NCBI RefSeq assembly: GCF_013314535.1
Contig: NZ_JABUAE010000001.1
Coordinates: forward strand, 1 to 64,000
Length of the DNA: 64,000 nt
Source: Bacillus sp. Xin1
GTDB lineage: Bacteria; Bacillota; Bacilli; Bacillales; Bacillaceae_G
Direction: 5' to 3'
Part shown: positions 38,991 to 48,459 of the stretch, piece by piece
How the letters are laid out: each line of letters starts with the position of its first letter
Numbering within the stretch: the first letter of the stretch is position 1
Made by a program: the position numbers and the translations under genes
The notes under the pieces: generated by a model
Databases searched by the model: none
The model's input: only the letters and a program-made list of their open reading frames with translations
Told to the model about the DNA's origin: nothing

Positions 38991-39236
38991 TTAAAACCAT
39001 CTTTGATGCATTTCTTTTAGAAAGCTTTCTGTGATTTTGTATCCAGAATTCTCTCCGATAACAGAGTCAATACCACAATAGGGACACGTTGCTGTATTAT
39101 TATCATCAAACCATTCATCAATTTTAATTGGATTAAAAATTTTTAAACAATAAAAACAACCACATATAGTATCTTTTTCTAAGGAAGCTCTATTATGAGA
39201 ACTAAAACGGTGTGCATCTTTAAAATGTTTTTCCAT
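38991..39236 (-). CDS. Small zinc-ribbon cytoplasmic protein
   Basis: The 81-residue protein has two Cys pairs, CGCFYC and CPYCG, about 35 residues apart, which fits a zinc ribbon. The start MEKHFKDAHRFSSHNRASL and end FLKEMHQRWF are typical of a family of short cytoplasmic proteins of unknown function found in many bacteria. Shine-Dalgarno AGGAGG on the minus strand. It ends 5 bp from bcr1 copy 2. Confidence 0.75.
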   Translation of the reverse strand: MEKHFKDAHRFSSHNRASLEKDTICGCFYCLKIFNPIKIDEWFDDNNTATCPYCGIDSVIGENSGYKITESFLKEMHQRWF

Positions 39237-39521
39237 TGTTATCCTCCTGTTTACGCTGTTCTTTGATTGTCATATTTGAATGGATTTTTTTGTTTTATGC
39301 CCAAATCGTTTGTATCGTGTATTATTAAAATTTAAAAGGAAAAAATCCCAAATTCTATTTTTTAGTTTAACATGAAAATCAATAGTAAAATACGATGTGA
39401 AAAGATAAAAATATGTATAATAATTTCATTTTTTTTGCGCTTTCCGTTACAATGAAAGAACGTATGTTGGGGATATGGTGTTTAAAAATCATATAAGTAT
39501 ATAAGAAACGGAGGTATACGA

Positions 39522-41306
39522 GTGCACGAGCATTTAAAAGAAAAGTTAGCGATTTTACCAGATCAACCAGGTTGTTATTTAATGAAAGATAAACAAGGAA
39601 CAGTTATATATGTCGGGAAAGCGAAGGTGCTTAAAAATCGTGTGCGCTCGTATTTTACCGGTTCGCATGATGGAAAGACACTCCGTCTTGTTGGGGAAAT
39701 TGTTGACTTTGAATATATTGTTACTTCTTCGAATTTAGAGGCTCTCATTTTAGAATTAAATTTAATTAAAAAGTATGATCCGCGATATAACATTAAATTA
39801 AAAGATGATAAAACATATCCATTTATTAAAATTACAGCAGAAAAGCAGCCACGGTTGCTTATTACAAGAAATGTAAAAAAAGATAAAGGAAAATATTTTG
39901 GGCCTTATCCGAATTCACAGTCAGCGCATGAAACGAAAAAGCTACTGGATCGTATGTATCCGCTGCGTAAGTGTACAAAAATGCCAGATAAAGTGTGCTT
40001 GTATTATCATATGGGGCAATGTCTAGCGCCTTGTGTTAAAGAAGTAACCGATGAACAAAATAAAGAAATTGTTGATGGGATTACAAAATTTTTAAATGGT
40101 GGACATAAGGAGATCCGTTCAGAACTTGAAAAGAAAATGTATGAAGCATCCGAGAAATTAGAATTTGAGCGAGCGAAAGAGTTGCGCGATCAAATCGCCC
40201 ATATGGATGCAATTATGGAAAAACAGAAGATGATTATGAATGATATTGTTGACCGTGATGTATTTGGATATGCGGTTGATAAAGGCTGGATGTGCGTGCA
40301 AGTTTTCTTTGTTCGGAAAGGTAAGTTAATCGAGCGTGATGTCTCTTTGTTTCCAATCTATGATGAGCCTGAAGAAGGATTTTTAACATTTATCGGTCAA
40401 TTTTATGAACAAAACAACCATTTTAAACCGAAGGAAATTGTAGTGCCAGGAAGTATTGATCCTGAGTTAGTAGAGCGTTTCTTAGAAGTTGATGTAACGC
40501 AGCCAAAACGAGGAAAGAAAAAAGACCTCGTTGAATTGGCAAATAAAAATGCGAAAATCGCTTTAGAAGAGAAGTTTTATTTAATTGAACGTGATGAAGA
40601 ACGTACAGTTAAAGCTGTTGAAAATTTAGGTAAGCAGCTTGATATTGAAACACCATATCGTATTGAAGCATTTGATAACTCAAATATTCAAGGTACGAAT
40701 CCAGTTTCCGCCATGATTGTCTTTATTGATGGAAAGCCAGCGAAAAAAGAGTATCGAAAATATAAAATAAAAACGGTTCAAGGGCCGGACGATTACGAAT
40801 CGATGCGAGAGGTTGTACGTAGACGTTATACGCGCGCTTTAAAAGAAAACTTGCCACTACCTGATTTAATTGTGATTGATGGAGGGAAAGGACATCTCGC
40901 AGCTGCTAGTGATGTGCTTGAAAATGAACTTGGGCTATATATTCCGATGGCTGGACTTGTTAAAGATGATAAGCACCGTACATCGCATTTAATTATTGGT
41001 GATCCACCTGAGCTTGTTGCACTTGGAAAAAATAGCCAAGAGTTTTATTTGTTGCAGCGTATCCAAGATGAAGTACACAGATTTGCAATTACGTTCCATC
41101 GTCAGCTTCACGGGAAATCAATTATTCAATCTGCTTTAGATGGGATTCCTGGAATTGGAGAGAAGAGAAAAAAGGTATTGTTAAAACACTTTGGATCACT
41201 AAAAAAGATGAAAGAAGCCTCGGTGACAGAATTTGTCGAAGCAGGGATGCCGCAAAATGTTGCAGAAACCATTTATTCCTATTTAACAGATAAGAAGACG
41301 TTGTAG
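39522..41306 (+). CDS. uvrC: Excinuclease ABC subunit C
   Basis: The 594-residue nucleotide excision repair nuclease has an N-terminal GIY-YIG domain ([18 protein letters not shown], about 17-34) for the 3' cut, a Cys cluster [13 protein letters not shown], a UVR helical hairpin ([20 protein letters not shown], about 207-226), an RNase H-like domain for the 5' cut ([19 protein letters not shown]) and a C-terminal HhH ([19 protein letters not shown]). The start is GTG, 7 nt after GGAGG. Confidence 0.97.
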   Translation: MHEHLKEKLAILPDQPGCYLMKDKQGTVIYVGKAKVLKNRVRSYFTGSHDGKTLRLVGEIVDFEYIVTSSNLEALILELNLIKKYDPRYNIKLKDDKTYPFIKITAEKQPRLLITRNVKKDKGKYFGPYPNSQSAHETKKLLDRMYPLRKCTKMPDKVCLYYHMGQCLAPCVKEVTDEQNKEIVDGITKFLNGGHKEIRSELEKKMYEASEKLEFERAKELRDQIAHMDAIMEKQKMIMNDIVDRDVFGYAVDKGWMCVQVFFVRKGKLIERDVSLFPIYDEPEEGFLTFIGQFYEQNNHFKPKEIVVPGSIDPELVERFLEVDVTQPKRGKKKDLVELANKNAKIALEEKFYLIERDEERTVKAVENLGKQLDIETPYRIEAFDNSNIQGTNPVSAMIVFIDGKPAKKEYRKYKIKTVQGPDDYESMREVVRRRYTRALKENLPLPDLIVIDGGKGHLAAASDVLENELGLYIPMAGLVKDDKHRTSHLIIGDPPELVALGKNSQEFYLLQRIQDEVHRFAITFHRQLHGKSIIQSALDGIPGIGEKRKKVLLKHFGSLKKMKEASVTEFVEAGMPQNVAETIYSYLTDKKTL

Positions 41307-41399
41307 TTTACAATGTCTTCTATTTTTTGGTATAATTTCAAAAGATTAAAAATAATTAGAAGTGAATGAATATACATTGTAAATCTGTTTTGATTTTTC

Positions 41400-41543
41400 G
41401 ACATATAATCTGTGGCTGTGAAAACAAAAATAGTTTTTCACTCATTTCTTTCTTTTGGTTTCACGCAGCATGGGAGAAAAAAGAACCGGTCGATTCTATG
41501 CATGGCAGGATGCTCTCTCCCATCTAAAAAGAAAAGGTTTATG
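41400..41543 (+). repeat. Dispersed intergenic repeat, copy B
   Basis: Same block order as copy A: GACATATAATC, GGCTGTGAAAACAAAA, GCATGGGAGAAAAAAG, TTCTATGCATGGCAGGATGC, CTCTCCCATCT, AAAAGGTTTATG. Lies between uvrC and yslB. Confidence 0.8.
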
Positions 41544-41570
41544 TCGTTTTTTTATTTGGAGTTATATAGA

Positions 41571-41604
41571 AAAGTCAACTAAACCTATATGTCTAGTTGA
41601 CTGT
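41571..41604 (-). terminator. Terminator of yslB
   Basis: AGTCAACTA / TAGTTGACT stem. On the minus strand it follows the yslB stop and precedes TTTTC. Confidence 0.7.
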
Positions 41605-41615
41605 TAATATAGATT

Positions 41616-42065
41616 CTACACTTCGACAGGATCTTTTACGTCCCATTTTACAAGAAATGTGATAGAATCTGAACGTTTTTTTTGCTCTTCATATGACTCT
41701 GCAACAACATTTCGCTGTGTTTGAATCTGCTCTGCAACAAATCCAGTCTCTAATTGGTAAGAAGAATGTCTATTTTGCTTTTGGCGCTCTGTAATGAGCG
41801 GGCTTGTTAGCTGAAAATGCATTTCACGACGTTTATGCTCGATGATGTTCAAACGGCCCCAACCAGCTTTTTCAAAGAAATGAATGACGTCTTCAATCGT
41901 CTCTAGCGGATATTTTCGTGCTAGGTTTCTGCCGGCCCAGTATAAGATGTCATCTAATTCTTTTCCAATTAGGTCAGGTAATACTTCTTCACGCAGCAAT
42001 TCATAAGCGAAGGCGTTCAATGAAACATCTTCAAAAGATGCGATATCAATTGTATTTTTGCTCAC
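41616..42065 (-). CDS. yslB: YslB family protein (DUF2507)
   Basis: The 149-residue protein matches the YslB/DUF2507 family (FAYELLREEVLPDLIGKE; ILYWAGRNLARKYP; FFEKAGWGRL), a small ligand-binding V4R-like fold of unknown function. It lies divergent to sdhC, as in B. subtilis. Shine-Dalgarno AGGGGA on the minus strand. Confidence 0.9.
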   Translation of the reverse strand: MSKNTIDIASFEDVSLNAFAYELLREEVLPDLIGKELDDILYWAGRNLARKYPLETIEDVIHFFEKAGWGRLNIIEHKRREMHFQLTSPLITERQKQNRHSSYQLETGFVAEQIQTQRNVVAESYEEQKKRSDSITFLVKWDVKDPVEV

Positions 42066-42170
42066 AATATTCCCCTCTTTCTATAGGAATTATTATATAA
42101 CATTTCTCATTTATAAAAACAGAACTTTCTTTAGGAAAATCTGAATATAGGGGAAGAAAAAAGGAAATGG

Positions 42171-42262
42171 CAAATTATATGCAAATTATGTACAAATTAT
42201 GTATACGTTTTCTTGACGCTTCGACAAAAATAGGAGTAAAATGAACTTGGTATCAAATTATG
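42171..42262 (+). repeat. Phased direct repeats CAAATTATG at the sdh promoter
   Basis: CAAATTAT(A/G) starts at 42171, 42182 and 42193, exactly 11 bp apart, ending just before the -35 box; a fourth exact CAAATTATG starts at 42254, downstream of the -10. Spacing of one helical turn suggests a protein binding on one DNA face or an UP-element-like role. Confidence 0.55.
42213..42242 (+). promoter_or_regulatory. Promoter of sdhCAB
   Basis: TTGACG (42213-42218), 18-bp spacer, TAAAAT (42237-42242). This gives an untranslated leader of about 130 nt before sdhC. Confidence 0.65.
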
Positions 42263-42295
42263 CTGAAATATTTCGAATAATTTTTTCAGTTTTTC

Positions 42296-42329
42296 TTATA
42301 GCAATAGTGAAAAAACATTATTGTTATAA
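42296..42329 (+). promoter_or_regulatory. Hairpin in the sdhC leader
   Basis: TTATAGCAATA / TATTGTTATAA, 11-bp arms with one G-U pair, in the transcribed leader 48 nt before the sdhC start. No T run follows, so it is not a terminator; it may affect leader stability or translation. Confidence 0.5.
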
Positions 42330-42377
42330 ACTAATACTGGAAGCAGCAGTCAAACAATCAAGGGGGGTAATGGGGAC

Positions 42378-43004
42378 ATGAAAGGCCGCGAGTATACGTT
42401 TCGCAAGTGGCACTCATTAATGGGGGTCATTCCGGTTGGTGTCTTTTTGACGCAACATTTAGTAGTAAACAATTTTGCAACAAGAGGAGCAGAGGCTTTT
42501 AACAAAGCTGCTCATTTTATGGAGCTCCTTCCATTCCGTTATGCGCTAGAAATTTTCGTCATCTTTTTACCGATACTGTACCATGCTATATATGGATTAT
42601 ATATTGCATTTACAGCTAAGAACAATGCAACATCTTATAGTTACTTCCGTAACTGGATGTTTGTTTTCCAAAGAATTTCAGGGGTGTTCACGCTTATTTT
42701 CATAGCTTGGCACGTTTGGCAAACTCGTATTCAAGCATTGTTAGGTGCGCAGGTAAATTATGATATGATGGCAGATATTTTAAATAATCCAGCTATGTTT
42801 GGCTTCTATTTAGTTGGGGTTATATCAACAATTTTCCACTTTGCAAATGGACTATGGACATTCTGCATTAGCTGGGGAATTACAGTATCGCCACGTTCAC
42901 AACGTATCTCTACTTATGTAACATTAGCTATTTTCTTAGGTTTATCTTATGTAGGTGTGAGTGCATTATTAGCGTTCATCGATCCACAGCTAGCAAATCA
43001 GTAA
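42378..43004 (+). CDS. sdhC: Succinate dehydrogenase cytochrome b558 subunit
   Basis: The 208-residue di-haem membrane anchor has five membrane segments with haem-ligand histidines in the helices (FLTQHLVVN, LYHAIYG, IAWHVWQ, FHFANGLW). It anchors SdhAB and passes electrons to menaquinone. The Shine-Dalgarno is AGGGGGG. First gene of sdhCAB. Confidence 0.96.
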   Translation: MKGREYTFRKWHSLMGVIPVGVFLTQHLVVNNFATRGAEAFNKAAHFMELLPFRYALEIFVIFLPILYHAIYGLYIAFTAKNNATSYSYFRNWMFVFQRISGVFTLIFIAWHVWQTRIQALLGAQVNYDMMADILNNPAMFGFYLVGVISTIFHFANGLWTFCISWGITVSPRSQRISTYVTLAIFLGLSYVGVSALLAFIDPQLANQ

Positions 43005-43017
43005 GGAGTGGGAGAGC

Positions 43018-44811
43018 ATGAAAGGGAAACTTATAGTAGTCGGCGGTGGCTTGGCCGGCTTAATGGCAACGATTAAGGCAGCAGAAGCAGGAGTAAACGT
43101 GGAACTGTTCTCTTTAGTACCAGTAAAACGTTCGCATTCTGTATGTGCACAGGGTGGCATTAACGGTGCCGTAAATACGAAAGGTGAAGGGGATTCTCCA
43201 TGGATCCACTTTGACGATACAATTTATGGTGGGGACTTCTTAGCGAACCAACCACCAGTTAAAGCAATGTGTGAAGCAGCGCCTGGTATTATTCATTTAA
43301 TGGACCGTATGGGTGTTATGTTTAACCGTACAGAAGAAGGACTTCTTGATTTCCGCCGCTTCGGAGGAACACAACATCACCGTACAGCATTTGCTGGTGC
43401 AACAACAGGACAACAGTTGCTGTACGCGTTAGATGAGCAAGTGCGTCGTCATGAAGTAGCAGGACTTGTAACGAAATATGAAGGTTGGGATTTCCTACGT
43501 GCTGTTGTGGATGACGAGGGTGTATGCCGCGGAATCGTTGCACAAGACTTACAATCTATGGAGATTAAGAGTTTTCGAGCTGATGCCGTGATTATGGCAA
43601 CAGGGGGCCCTGGTATCATCTTCGGAAAATCGACAAACTCTATTATTAATACAGGTACGGCAGCATCTGCTGTATATCAACAAGGTGCATATTATGCAAA
43701 TGGTGAGTTTATTCAAATTCACCCAACTGCAATTCCAGGGGACGATAAATTACGTCTAATGAGTGAATCTGCACGTGGTGAAGGTGGACGCGTTTGGACA
43801 TATAAAGATGGTAAACCATGGTACTTCTTAGAAGAGAAATACCCTGCATATGGAAACCTTGTACCTCGTGATATCGCAACGCGTGAAATCTTTGACGTGT
43901 GTGTAGAACAAAAACTAGGTGTTAATGGTGAAAACATGGTGTATCTAGATCTTTCTCATAAAGATCCGAAAGAGTTAGATATTAAACTTGGTGGAATCAT
44001 TGAAATCTATGAAAAATTCACAGGTGATGATCCTCGTAAACTACCGATGAAAATCTTCCCAGCTGTTCACTACTCAATGGGCGGACTATGGGTTGATTAC
44101 AAGCAAATGACAAGTATTCCAGGATTATTTGCAGCAGGTGAGTGTGATTACTCTATGCACGGCGGTAACCGATTAGGTGCGAACTCATTATTATCAGCGA
44201 TTTATGGCGGTATGGTAGCAGGACCAAACGCGATTGAATATATGAAAGGTCTTTCAAAATCATCTGATGCTGTTTCATCAGCTACCTATGAGCAAAATGA
44301 GCTAATCGAAACAGAGAAATTTAACAATATTTTAACGTTAGACGGTAATGAAAATGCATATGTTCTTCATAAAGAGCTTGGAGAATGGATGACGGATAAC
44401 GTAACAGTAGTTCGTGAAAATAAAAAATTACAAGAAACAGATGCAAAAATTGTAGAGTTAATGGAGCGTTATAAACGCATTAACATTAACGATACCGCGA
44501 AATGGAGTAACCAAGGTGCTTCATTTACACGTCAGTTAGCAAACATGTTTGAATTAGCTCGTGTTATTACAATTGGTGCATATAACCGTAATGAAAGCCG
44601 CGGTGCACATTATAAACCAGAATTCCCAAATCGTGATGATGCGAACTTCTTAAAAACGACAATGGCTAAGTTTGAGGGAGAAGGAAATGCACCAGCATTC
44701 CATTACGAAGACGTTGATATTTCATTAATCAAACCACGTAAACGTGATTATTCTTCAAAACATGATGTAGCTGCTAAGGGTGAAGAGAAGGGGGATAAAC
44801 AACATGTCTGA
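43018..44811 (+). CDS. sdhA: Succinate dehydrogenase flavoprotein subunit
   Basis: The 597-residue subunit has the FAD dinucleotide motif VVGGGLAGLMATIKAAEAG (about 6-24), the flavin-linking His region SVCAQGGINGA, the substrate loop RRFGGTQHHRTAFAG and the catalytic Arg region DIATREIFD. The C-terminus is charged (SSKHDVAAKGEEKGDKQHV). It oxidises succinate to fumarate in the TCA cycle. Overlaps sdhB by 8 nt. Confidence 0.97.
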   Translation: MKGKLIVVGGGLAGLMATIKAAEAGVNVELFSLVPVKRSHSVCAQGGINGAVNTKGEGDSPWIHFDDTIYGGDFLANQPPVKAMCEAAPGIIHLMDRMGVMFNRTEEGLLDFRRFGGTQHHRTAFAGATTGQQLLYALDEQVRRHEVAGLVTKYEGWDFLRAVVDDEGVCRGIVAQDLQSMEIKSFRADAVIMATGGPGIIFGKSTNSIINTGTAASAVYQQGAYYANGEFIQIHPTAIPGDDKLRLMSESARGEGGRVWTYKDGKPWYFLEEKYPAYGNLVPRDIATREIFDVCVEQKLGVNGENMVYLDLSHKDPKELDIKLGGIIEIYEKFTGDDPRKLPMKIFPAVHYSMGGLWVDYKQMTSIPGLFAAGECDYSMHGGNRLGANSLLSAIYGGMVAGPNAIEYMKGLSKSSDAVSSATYEQNELIETEKFNNILTLDGNENAYVLHKELGEWMTDNVTVVRENKKLQETDAKIVELMERYKRININDTAKWSNQGASFTRQLANMFELARVITIGAYNRNESRGAHYKPEFPNRDDANFLKTTMAKFEGEGNAPAFHYEDVDISLIKPRKRDYSSKHDVAAKGEEKGDKQHV

Positions 44812-45565
44812 GAAAACAATCCGCCTCATCATTACGAGACAAGATGGACCAGATGCACAATCGTTTGATCAAGAATTTGAGATTCCATATCGTCCAAATA
44901 TGAATATTATTTCGGCTCTTATGGAAATTCGTCGTAATCCTGTTGATGCAAAAGGAAACCAGACAACTCCTGTTGCATGGGATATGAACTGTTTAGAAGA
45001 AGTATGTGGTGCTTGTTCTATGGTGATTAATGGTAAACCGCGTCAATCATGTACGGCTCTTATCGATAAATTAGAACAACCAGTTCGTATAAAACCGATG
45101 AAGACATTCCCGGTTGTACGTGACTTACAAGTTGACCGTAGCCGTATGTTTGATGCGTTAAAACGTGTTAAGGCTTGGGTTCCAATTGATGGTACGTATG
45201 ATCTAGGGCCAGGACCAAGAATGCCAGAGAAAAAACGCCAATGGGCATATGAGCTTTCGAAATGTATGACATGTGGTGTTTGCTTAGAGTCATGTCCGAA
45301 CGTAAACAGTAAATCTGACTTTATCGGACCAGCACCACTTTCACAAGCTCGCTTGTTTAACTCACATCCAACTGGTGAAATGCATAAAGCAGAGCGCTTA
45401 CGTGCAATTATGGGTGATGGCGGTCTTGCGAACTGTGGTAACTCACAAAACTGCGTGCAATCATGTCCAAAAGGTATACCATTAACAACATCAATTGCAG
45501 CATTAAACCGTGATACAACAATTCAGTCGTTTAAAGATTTCTTTGGTAGCGACAACAACTATTAA
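44804..45565 (+). CDS. sdhB: Succinate dehydrogenase iron-sulfur subunit
   Basis: The 253-residue subunit carries three clusters: a plant-type 2Fe-2S site (CLEEVCGACSMVINGKPRQSC), and the cysteines CMTCGVCLESCP and CGNSQNCVQSCPKG for the 4Fe-4S and 3Fe-4S centres. The start is ATG 44804, after GGGGG within the end of sdhA; the overlap indicates coupled translation. Ends in a perfect hairpin at 45568. Confidence 0.97.
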   Translation: MSEKTIRLIITRQDGPDAQSFDQEFEIPYRPNMNIISALMEIRRNPVDAKGNQTTPVAWDMNCLEEVCGACSMVINGKPRQSCTALIDKLEQPVRIKPMKTFPVVRDLQVDRSRMFDALKRVKAWVPIDGTYDLGPGPRMPEKKRQWAYELSKCMTCGVCLESCPNVNSKSDFIGPAPLSQARLFNSHPTGEMHKAERLRAIMGDGGLANCGNSQNCVQSCPKGIPLTTSIAALNRDTTIQSFKDFFGSDNNY

Positions 45566-45567
45566 TA

Positions 45568-45601
45568 AATATTGCCTCTTCGATTCGAAGAGGCAATATT
45601 T
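45568..45601 (+). terminator. Hairpin at the end of sdhCAB
   Basis: AATATTGCCTCTTCGA and its exact complement with almost no loop, followed by TATATAG. The T run is short, so termination may be partial. Confidence 0.7.
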
Positions 45602-45710
45602 ATATAGATTGATAATCCTAGTTTACTTATCGCTTTAATTTTTTGTTTCTTCTGAAATTTAAGTTTGAGCGTACACTACTTATTAGAATAGAAGAAAAGG
45701 AGAGACGATT

Positions 45711-46157
45711 ATGAAGAGGATTTCTTATATTGAAGACTTTGAGAAATGGGAAAAAGGTTTTTCGTTTTATATTCCTGTGAAAGTTCGTTTTTGTGAAACA
45801 GATATGTTTGGACACATGAATAATGGGATCGCCTTTACATACTTTGAGGAGGCACGTATTGAATTTTTTAAAGAATTAGGTTTTATGCAAGAATGGACAC
45901 ATGAAGCATCCGAAACAATGATTGTTGTTGCTGATTTACAATGTAACTTTTTGAAACAGATCTTTTTTGATGAACACTTACAAGTTTATGTGAAAGCTGA
46001 ATCTATTGGAAACTCTTCTTTAGATTTGCACTATATGGTGAAAAATGAAACTGGGGAAGTTTGTTTAGTAGGGCGCGGGGCAATGGTGCAAGCATCGAAG
46101 AAAACGGGAAAAGGATCACCTTGGCCTGAAGAATGGAAGCAAAAGTTGCTACAATAA
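45711..46157 (+). CDS. ysmA: Acyl-CoA thioesterase, 4HBT family (YsmA-like)
   Basis: The 148-residue hotdog-fold protein has VRFCETDMFGHMNNGIAFTY (about 26-45) with the catalytic Asp, and FEEARIEFFKELG. 4-hydroxybenzoyl-CoA thioesterase-like proteins hydrolyse acyl-CoA thioesters. Located just after sdhB, as is ysmA in B. subtilis. Shine-Dalgarno AAAGGAGAG. Confidence 0.85.
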   Translation: MKRISYIEDFEKWEKGFSFYIPVKVRFCETDMFGHMNNGIAFTYFEEARIEFFKELGFMQEWTHEASETMIVVADLQCNFLKQIFFDEHLQVYVKAESIGNSSLDLHYMVKNETGEVCLVGRGAMVQASKKTGKGSPWPEEWKQKLLQ

Positions 46158-46215
46158 GGTGAGATATGAATAAAGTAGGCGCATATAAAAAATAATAATG
46201 TTGGCGGAGGACCTA

Positions 46216-46514
46216 ATGACCATCTATTATTTTTGTTTTGAGGCTATACCGTGCTCTGATAATCTGGAAAAAACGACAGTATAGGAGCGTTTATTAATTG
46301 TTGGGTAGGCTCAAGTGATATGAATTCAGCATGGACCGAAGCGAATCACTACATTGAGAATGAAGGCTGGAAAATAATAAATGTTAAAGATCAATTTATT
46401 GCAGATCGAGAGCAGTACGAGACGGATTATGAATTAAAGGAAGAACTTGAGTGTTTTGATCTAGCCAAAAAGGATGGGATTGCCGCGATCTTTTACACAT
46501 GGCCTGAAGAATAA
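46216..46514 (+). pseudogene. Small protein gene with a frameshift
   Basis: A strong Shine-Dalgarno (GGCGGAGG) precedes ATG 46216. The frame reads MTIYYFCFEAIPCSDNLEKT, then meets TAG at 46282. Two bases out of phase the text continues GAFINCWVGSSDMNSAW..TEANHYIENEGWKI and ends at 46514. One indel near 46280 would give a protein of about 99 residues. I do not recognise the family. Real inactivation or a sequence error are both possible. Confidence 0.7.
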
Positions 46515-46545
46515 TGAGATATAGTATGTTAAGTGAAAAGAAATA

Positions 46546-46595
46546 AAAGTAGAAAACATATTATATATGGTTAATATGTTTCTACTTTATTTTTT
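46546..46595. terminator. Terminator between convergent genes
   Basis: AAAGTAGAAAACATATTA / TTAATATGTTTCTACTTT stem, T run on the plus strand. Confidence 0.8.
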
Positions 46596-46619
46596 ATGTC
46601 TGAATAAGAGAGAATTCTC

Positions 46620-47426
46620 TTATTTTTTTGCCCCCATTGCTTCTTCTAATGTTAAGTGATGTTTGTGTAAGTATGTAGCATATGGATTACCGACGTATCT
46701 AAGGTGCCACGGTTCATATGAGTATTCTGTTGTATCTGTTTTATCTTCTAAATAGCGAATGACAAAGCCGAATTCATGAGCATGTTTGGCTACCCATTTT
46801 CCTTCGTCTGTTTCGCCAAAAATAGGTTCTAACTGATATTTTGCAGATTTAGAGCTAATATCCATTGCAAGGCCTGTTTGATGTTCACTTGTTCCAGGGA
46901 TTGCGCTTACTGAATCTGCTTCAGCTTGTCCTTGTCGTTTTACGTACATATTATGTAATGATTGTTGTCGTTTGTAAGAGCGATATCCTGATACAGCAGT
47001 AAGTTCTAGTCCTTGCTCTTTTGCTGCATGGAACATTTTTTCTAGTGCTGTCGCGGCATCTTTACGAAGTAATGTTTTTTCTTTATCTTTTGGATATGCA
47101 AATGGAACGTCTGGTCTTATAAGGTCATCTGGTGTATAGCCATCTGGTAATTTACGATGCTTATTTACTAATACAAGAGGTGAATCCGGATTTGTAACAA
47201 GGGAGAAGTTCTCATCTATTTTTTTTGCTGTATGAGCTGCTTTTGGAAATGCAGGAATTTCTTCTTTTGGATGTTCCATATGTTTCTTTGTTTCGACAGC
47301 TTTCGCTTCATTTTGTAGTGGAAATTTAGAGCCGAAGTAAGCGAAGGATGTGATACCGATTACAATCGCAGTGGCAGAAATAATAATTACTTTTTTCATA
47401 ACGCTGTGTAATCTCAGTCCTTTCAT
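46620..47426 (-). CDS. D-alanyl-D-alanine / L,D-carboxypeptidase, VanY/LdcB family
   Basis: The 268-residue cell wall enzyme has an N-terminal signal anchor (about 10-32) and a peptidase M15B domain with SGYRSYKRQQSLHNMY, the zinc motif SEHQTGLAMDIS and EPWHLRYVG. It trims peptidoglycan stem peptides outside the membrane. No clear Shine-Dalgarno precedes the first ATG; the second ATG (47399, MKKVIIISA) is an alternative start that keeps the whole signal. Monocistronic. Confidence 0.88.
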   Translation of the reverse strand: MKGLRLHSVMKKVIIISATAIVIGITSFAYFGSKFPLQNEAKAVETKKHMEHPKEEIPAFPKAAHTAKKIDENFSLVTNPDSPLVLVNKHRKLPDGYTPDDLIRPDVPFAYPKDKEKTLLRKDAATALEKMFHAAKEQGLELTAVSGYRSYKRQQSLHNMYVKRQGQAEADSVSAIPGTSEHQTGLAMDISSKSAKYQLEPIFGETDEGKWVAKHAHEFGFVIRYLEDKTDTTEYSYEPWHLRYVGNPYATYLHKHHLTLEEAMGAKK

Positions 47427-47601
47427 ATAGTTTGTCTAACAGTCTTTATTATAAGTCTAGTTATTATAAAAAGAAATATAAGAGTCATAACGTAATAGAA
47501 TTGCAAAGAAAATGTCAAAAAATGTGTGATTTTGTTGGATTTTATATGTGACGTTCAGATATATACATGATTGGATTTAGGGAATTGGGAGAGGAAATAG
47601 C

Positions 47602-47630
47602 AAAAAGGATGGCCTAGGCCATCCTTTTTT
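47602..47630. terminator. Terminator downstream of the acid phosphatase gene
   Basis: AAAAAGGATGGCC / GGCCATCCTTTTTT stem with a two-base loop. Confidence 0.88.
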
Positions 47631-47631
47631 G

Positions 47632-48459
47632 CTATTTTACTTCAAATGATTTTAAGTTATCACGACGAATTTTATCTTTTTCTGTATCCGATTTTTTGAA
47701 GTTGTAATCATATAGAGCACCTTCCCAATCACCGTACATTGGGTTAGGGAAAATGATAAATTTTTCGCCAAACTGTGCTTTTGTTTCTTCAACTGTTTGA
47801 TTGCGATCTTTTACAGATTTTCCATCGAATCCAGTGAAGTCAGATAAGTTGTCACCAAAGAATAGGACAATATCATGCGATTGTGAAACAAGCTCACGGC
47901 GCTTTTCTTTTCCTTTTTCTTTCGGATCTTGCAATAAAATATGTTCTTTTGTTGCTTGCGGAGCACCAACGCGCTCAAGGTTTTTAATTGTTGCATCTAG
48001 TTGGTTTGTTTTTCGGTTTGAAATGTAATAAATGTCTACACCTTTAGATTCCGTATATTTTAAGAAGTCAATTGCACCAGGAAGAGCCTCAGCTTCTGCT
48101 TTATTGATCCACTCATCCCATTTATAAGGATAGCCCTTTCCTTCTTTAACAGTCATTGCTTGGTGAGGACTGTTATCTAAAACAGTCTCATCTAAATCTA
48201 GTACAATTGCTGGCTTTTTGCTTGTACCTTTTGCAAGAGCTGCATCAAGTTTCAATTGTCCAATGTTATACCCTTGATAATACAATGCTTTCGTTTCACC
48301 AGCTGTTTGGAACCATAAATCAGCCATGAGTTGCTGGTCTGTTAATTTTACTTTTTCTTCTTTTGCCACAGTTTTCTCTGCTGTTCCTGAACATCCTACA
48401 AGTGATGTAGAGAGAACGGCTACAGATAATAATGTGGTAATTCCCCTTTTCATCTTCAT
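47632..48459 (-). CDS. Acid phosphatase / 5'-nucleotidase lipoprotein, e(P4) family
   Basis: The 275-residue lipoprotein has signal peptide and lipobox LVGC (lipidated Cys about 23). The HAD-type catalytic motif is VLDLDETVLDNS (DDDD-superfamily, about 86-97), followed by ISNRKTNQ, LLQDPKEKGK and FFGDNLSDF. It would dephosphorylate nucleotides at the cell surface for uptake. The order and spacing match the class C acid phosphatases. Shine-Dalgarno AAGGAGG on the minus strand. Confidence 0.9.
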   Translation of the reverse strand: MKMKRGITTLLSVAVLSTSLVGCSGTAEKTVAKEEKVKLTDQQLMADLWFQTAGETKALYYQGYNIGQLKLDAALAKGTSKKPAIVLDLDETVLDNSPHQAMTVKEGKGYPYKWDEWINKAEAEALPGAIDFLKYTESKGVDIYYISNRKTNQLDATIKNLERVGAPQATKEHILLQDPKEKGKEKRRELVSQSHDIVLFFGDNLSDFTGFDGKSVKDRNQTVEETKAQFGEKFIIFPNPMYGDWEGALYDYNFKKSDTEKDKIRRDNLKSFEVK

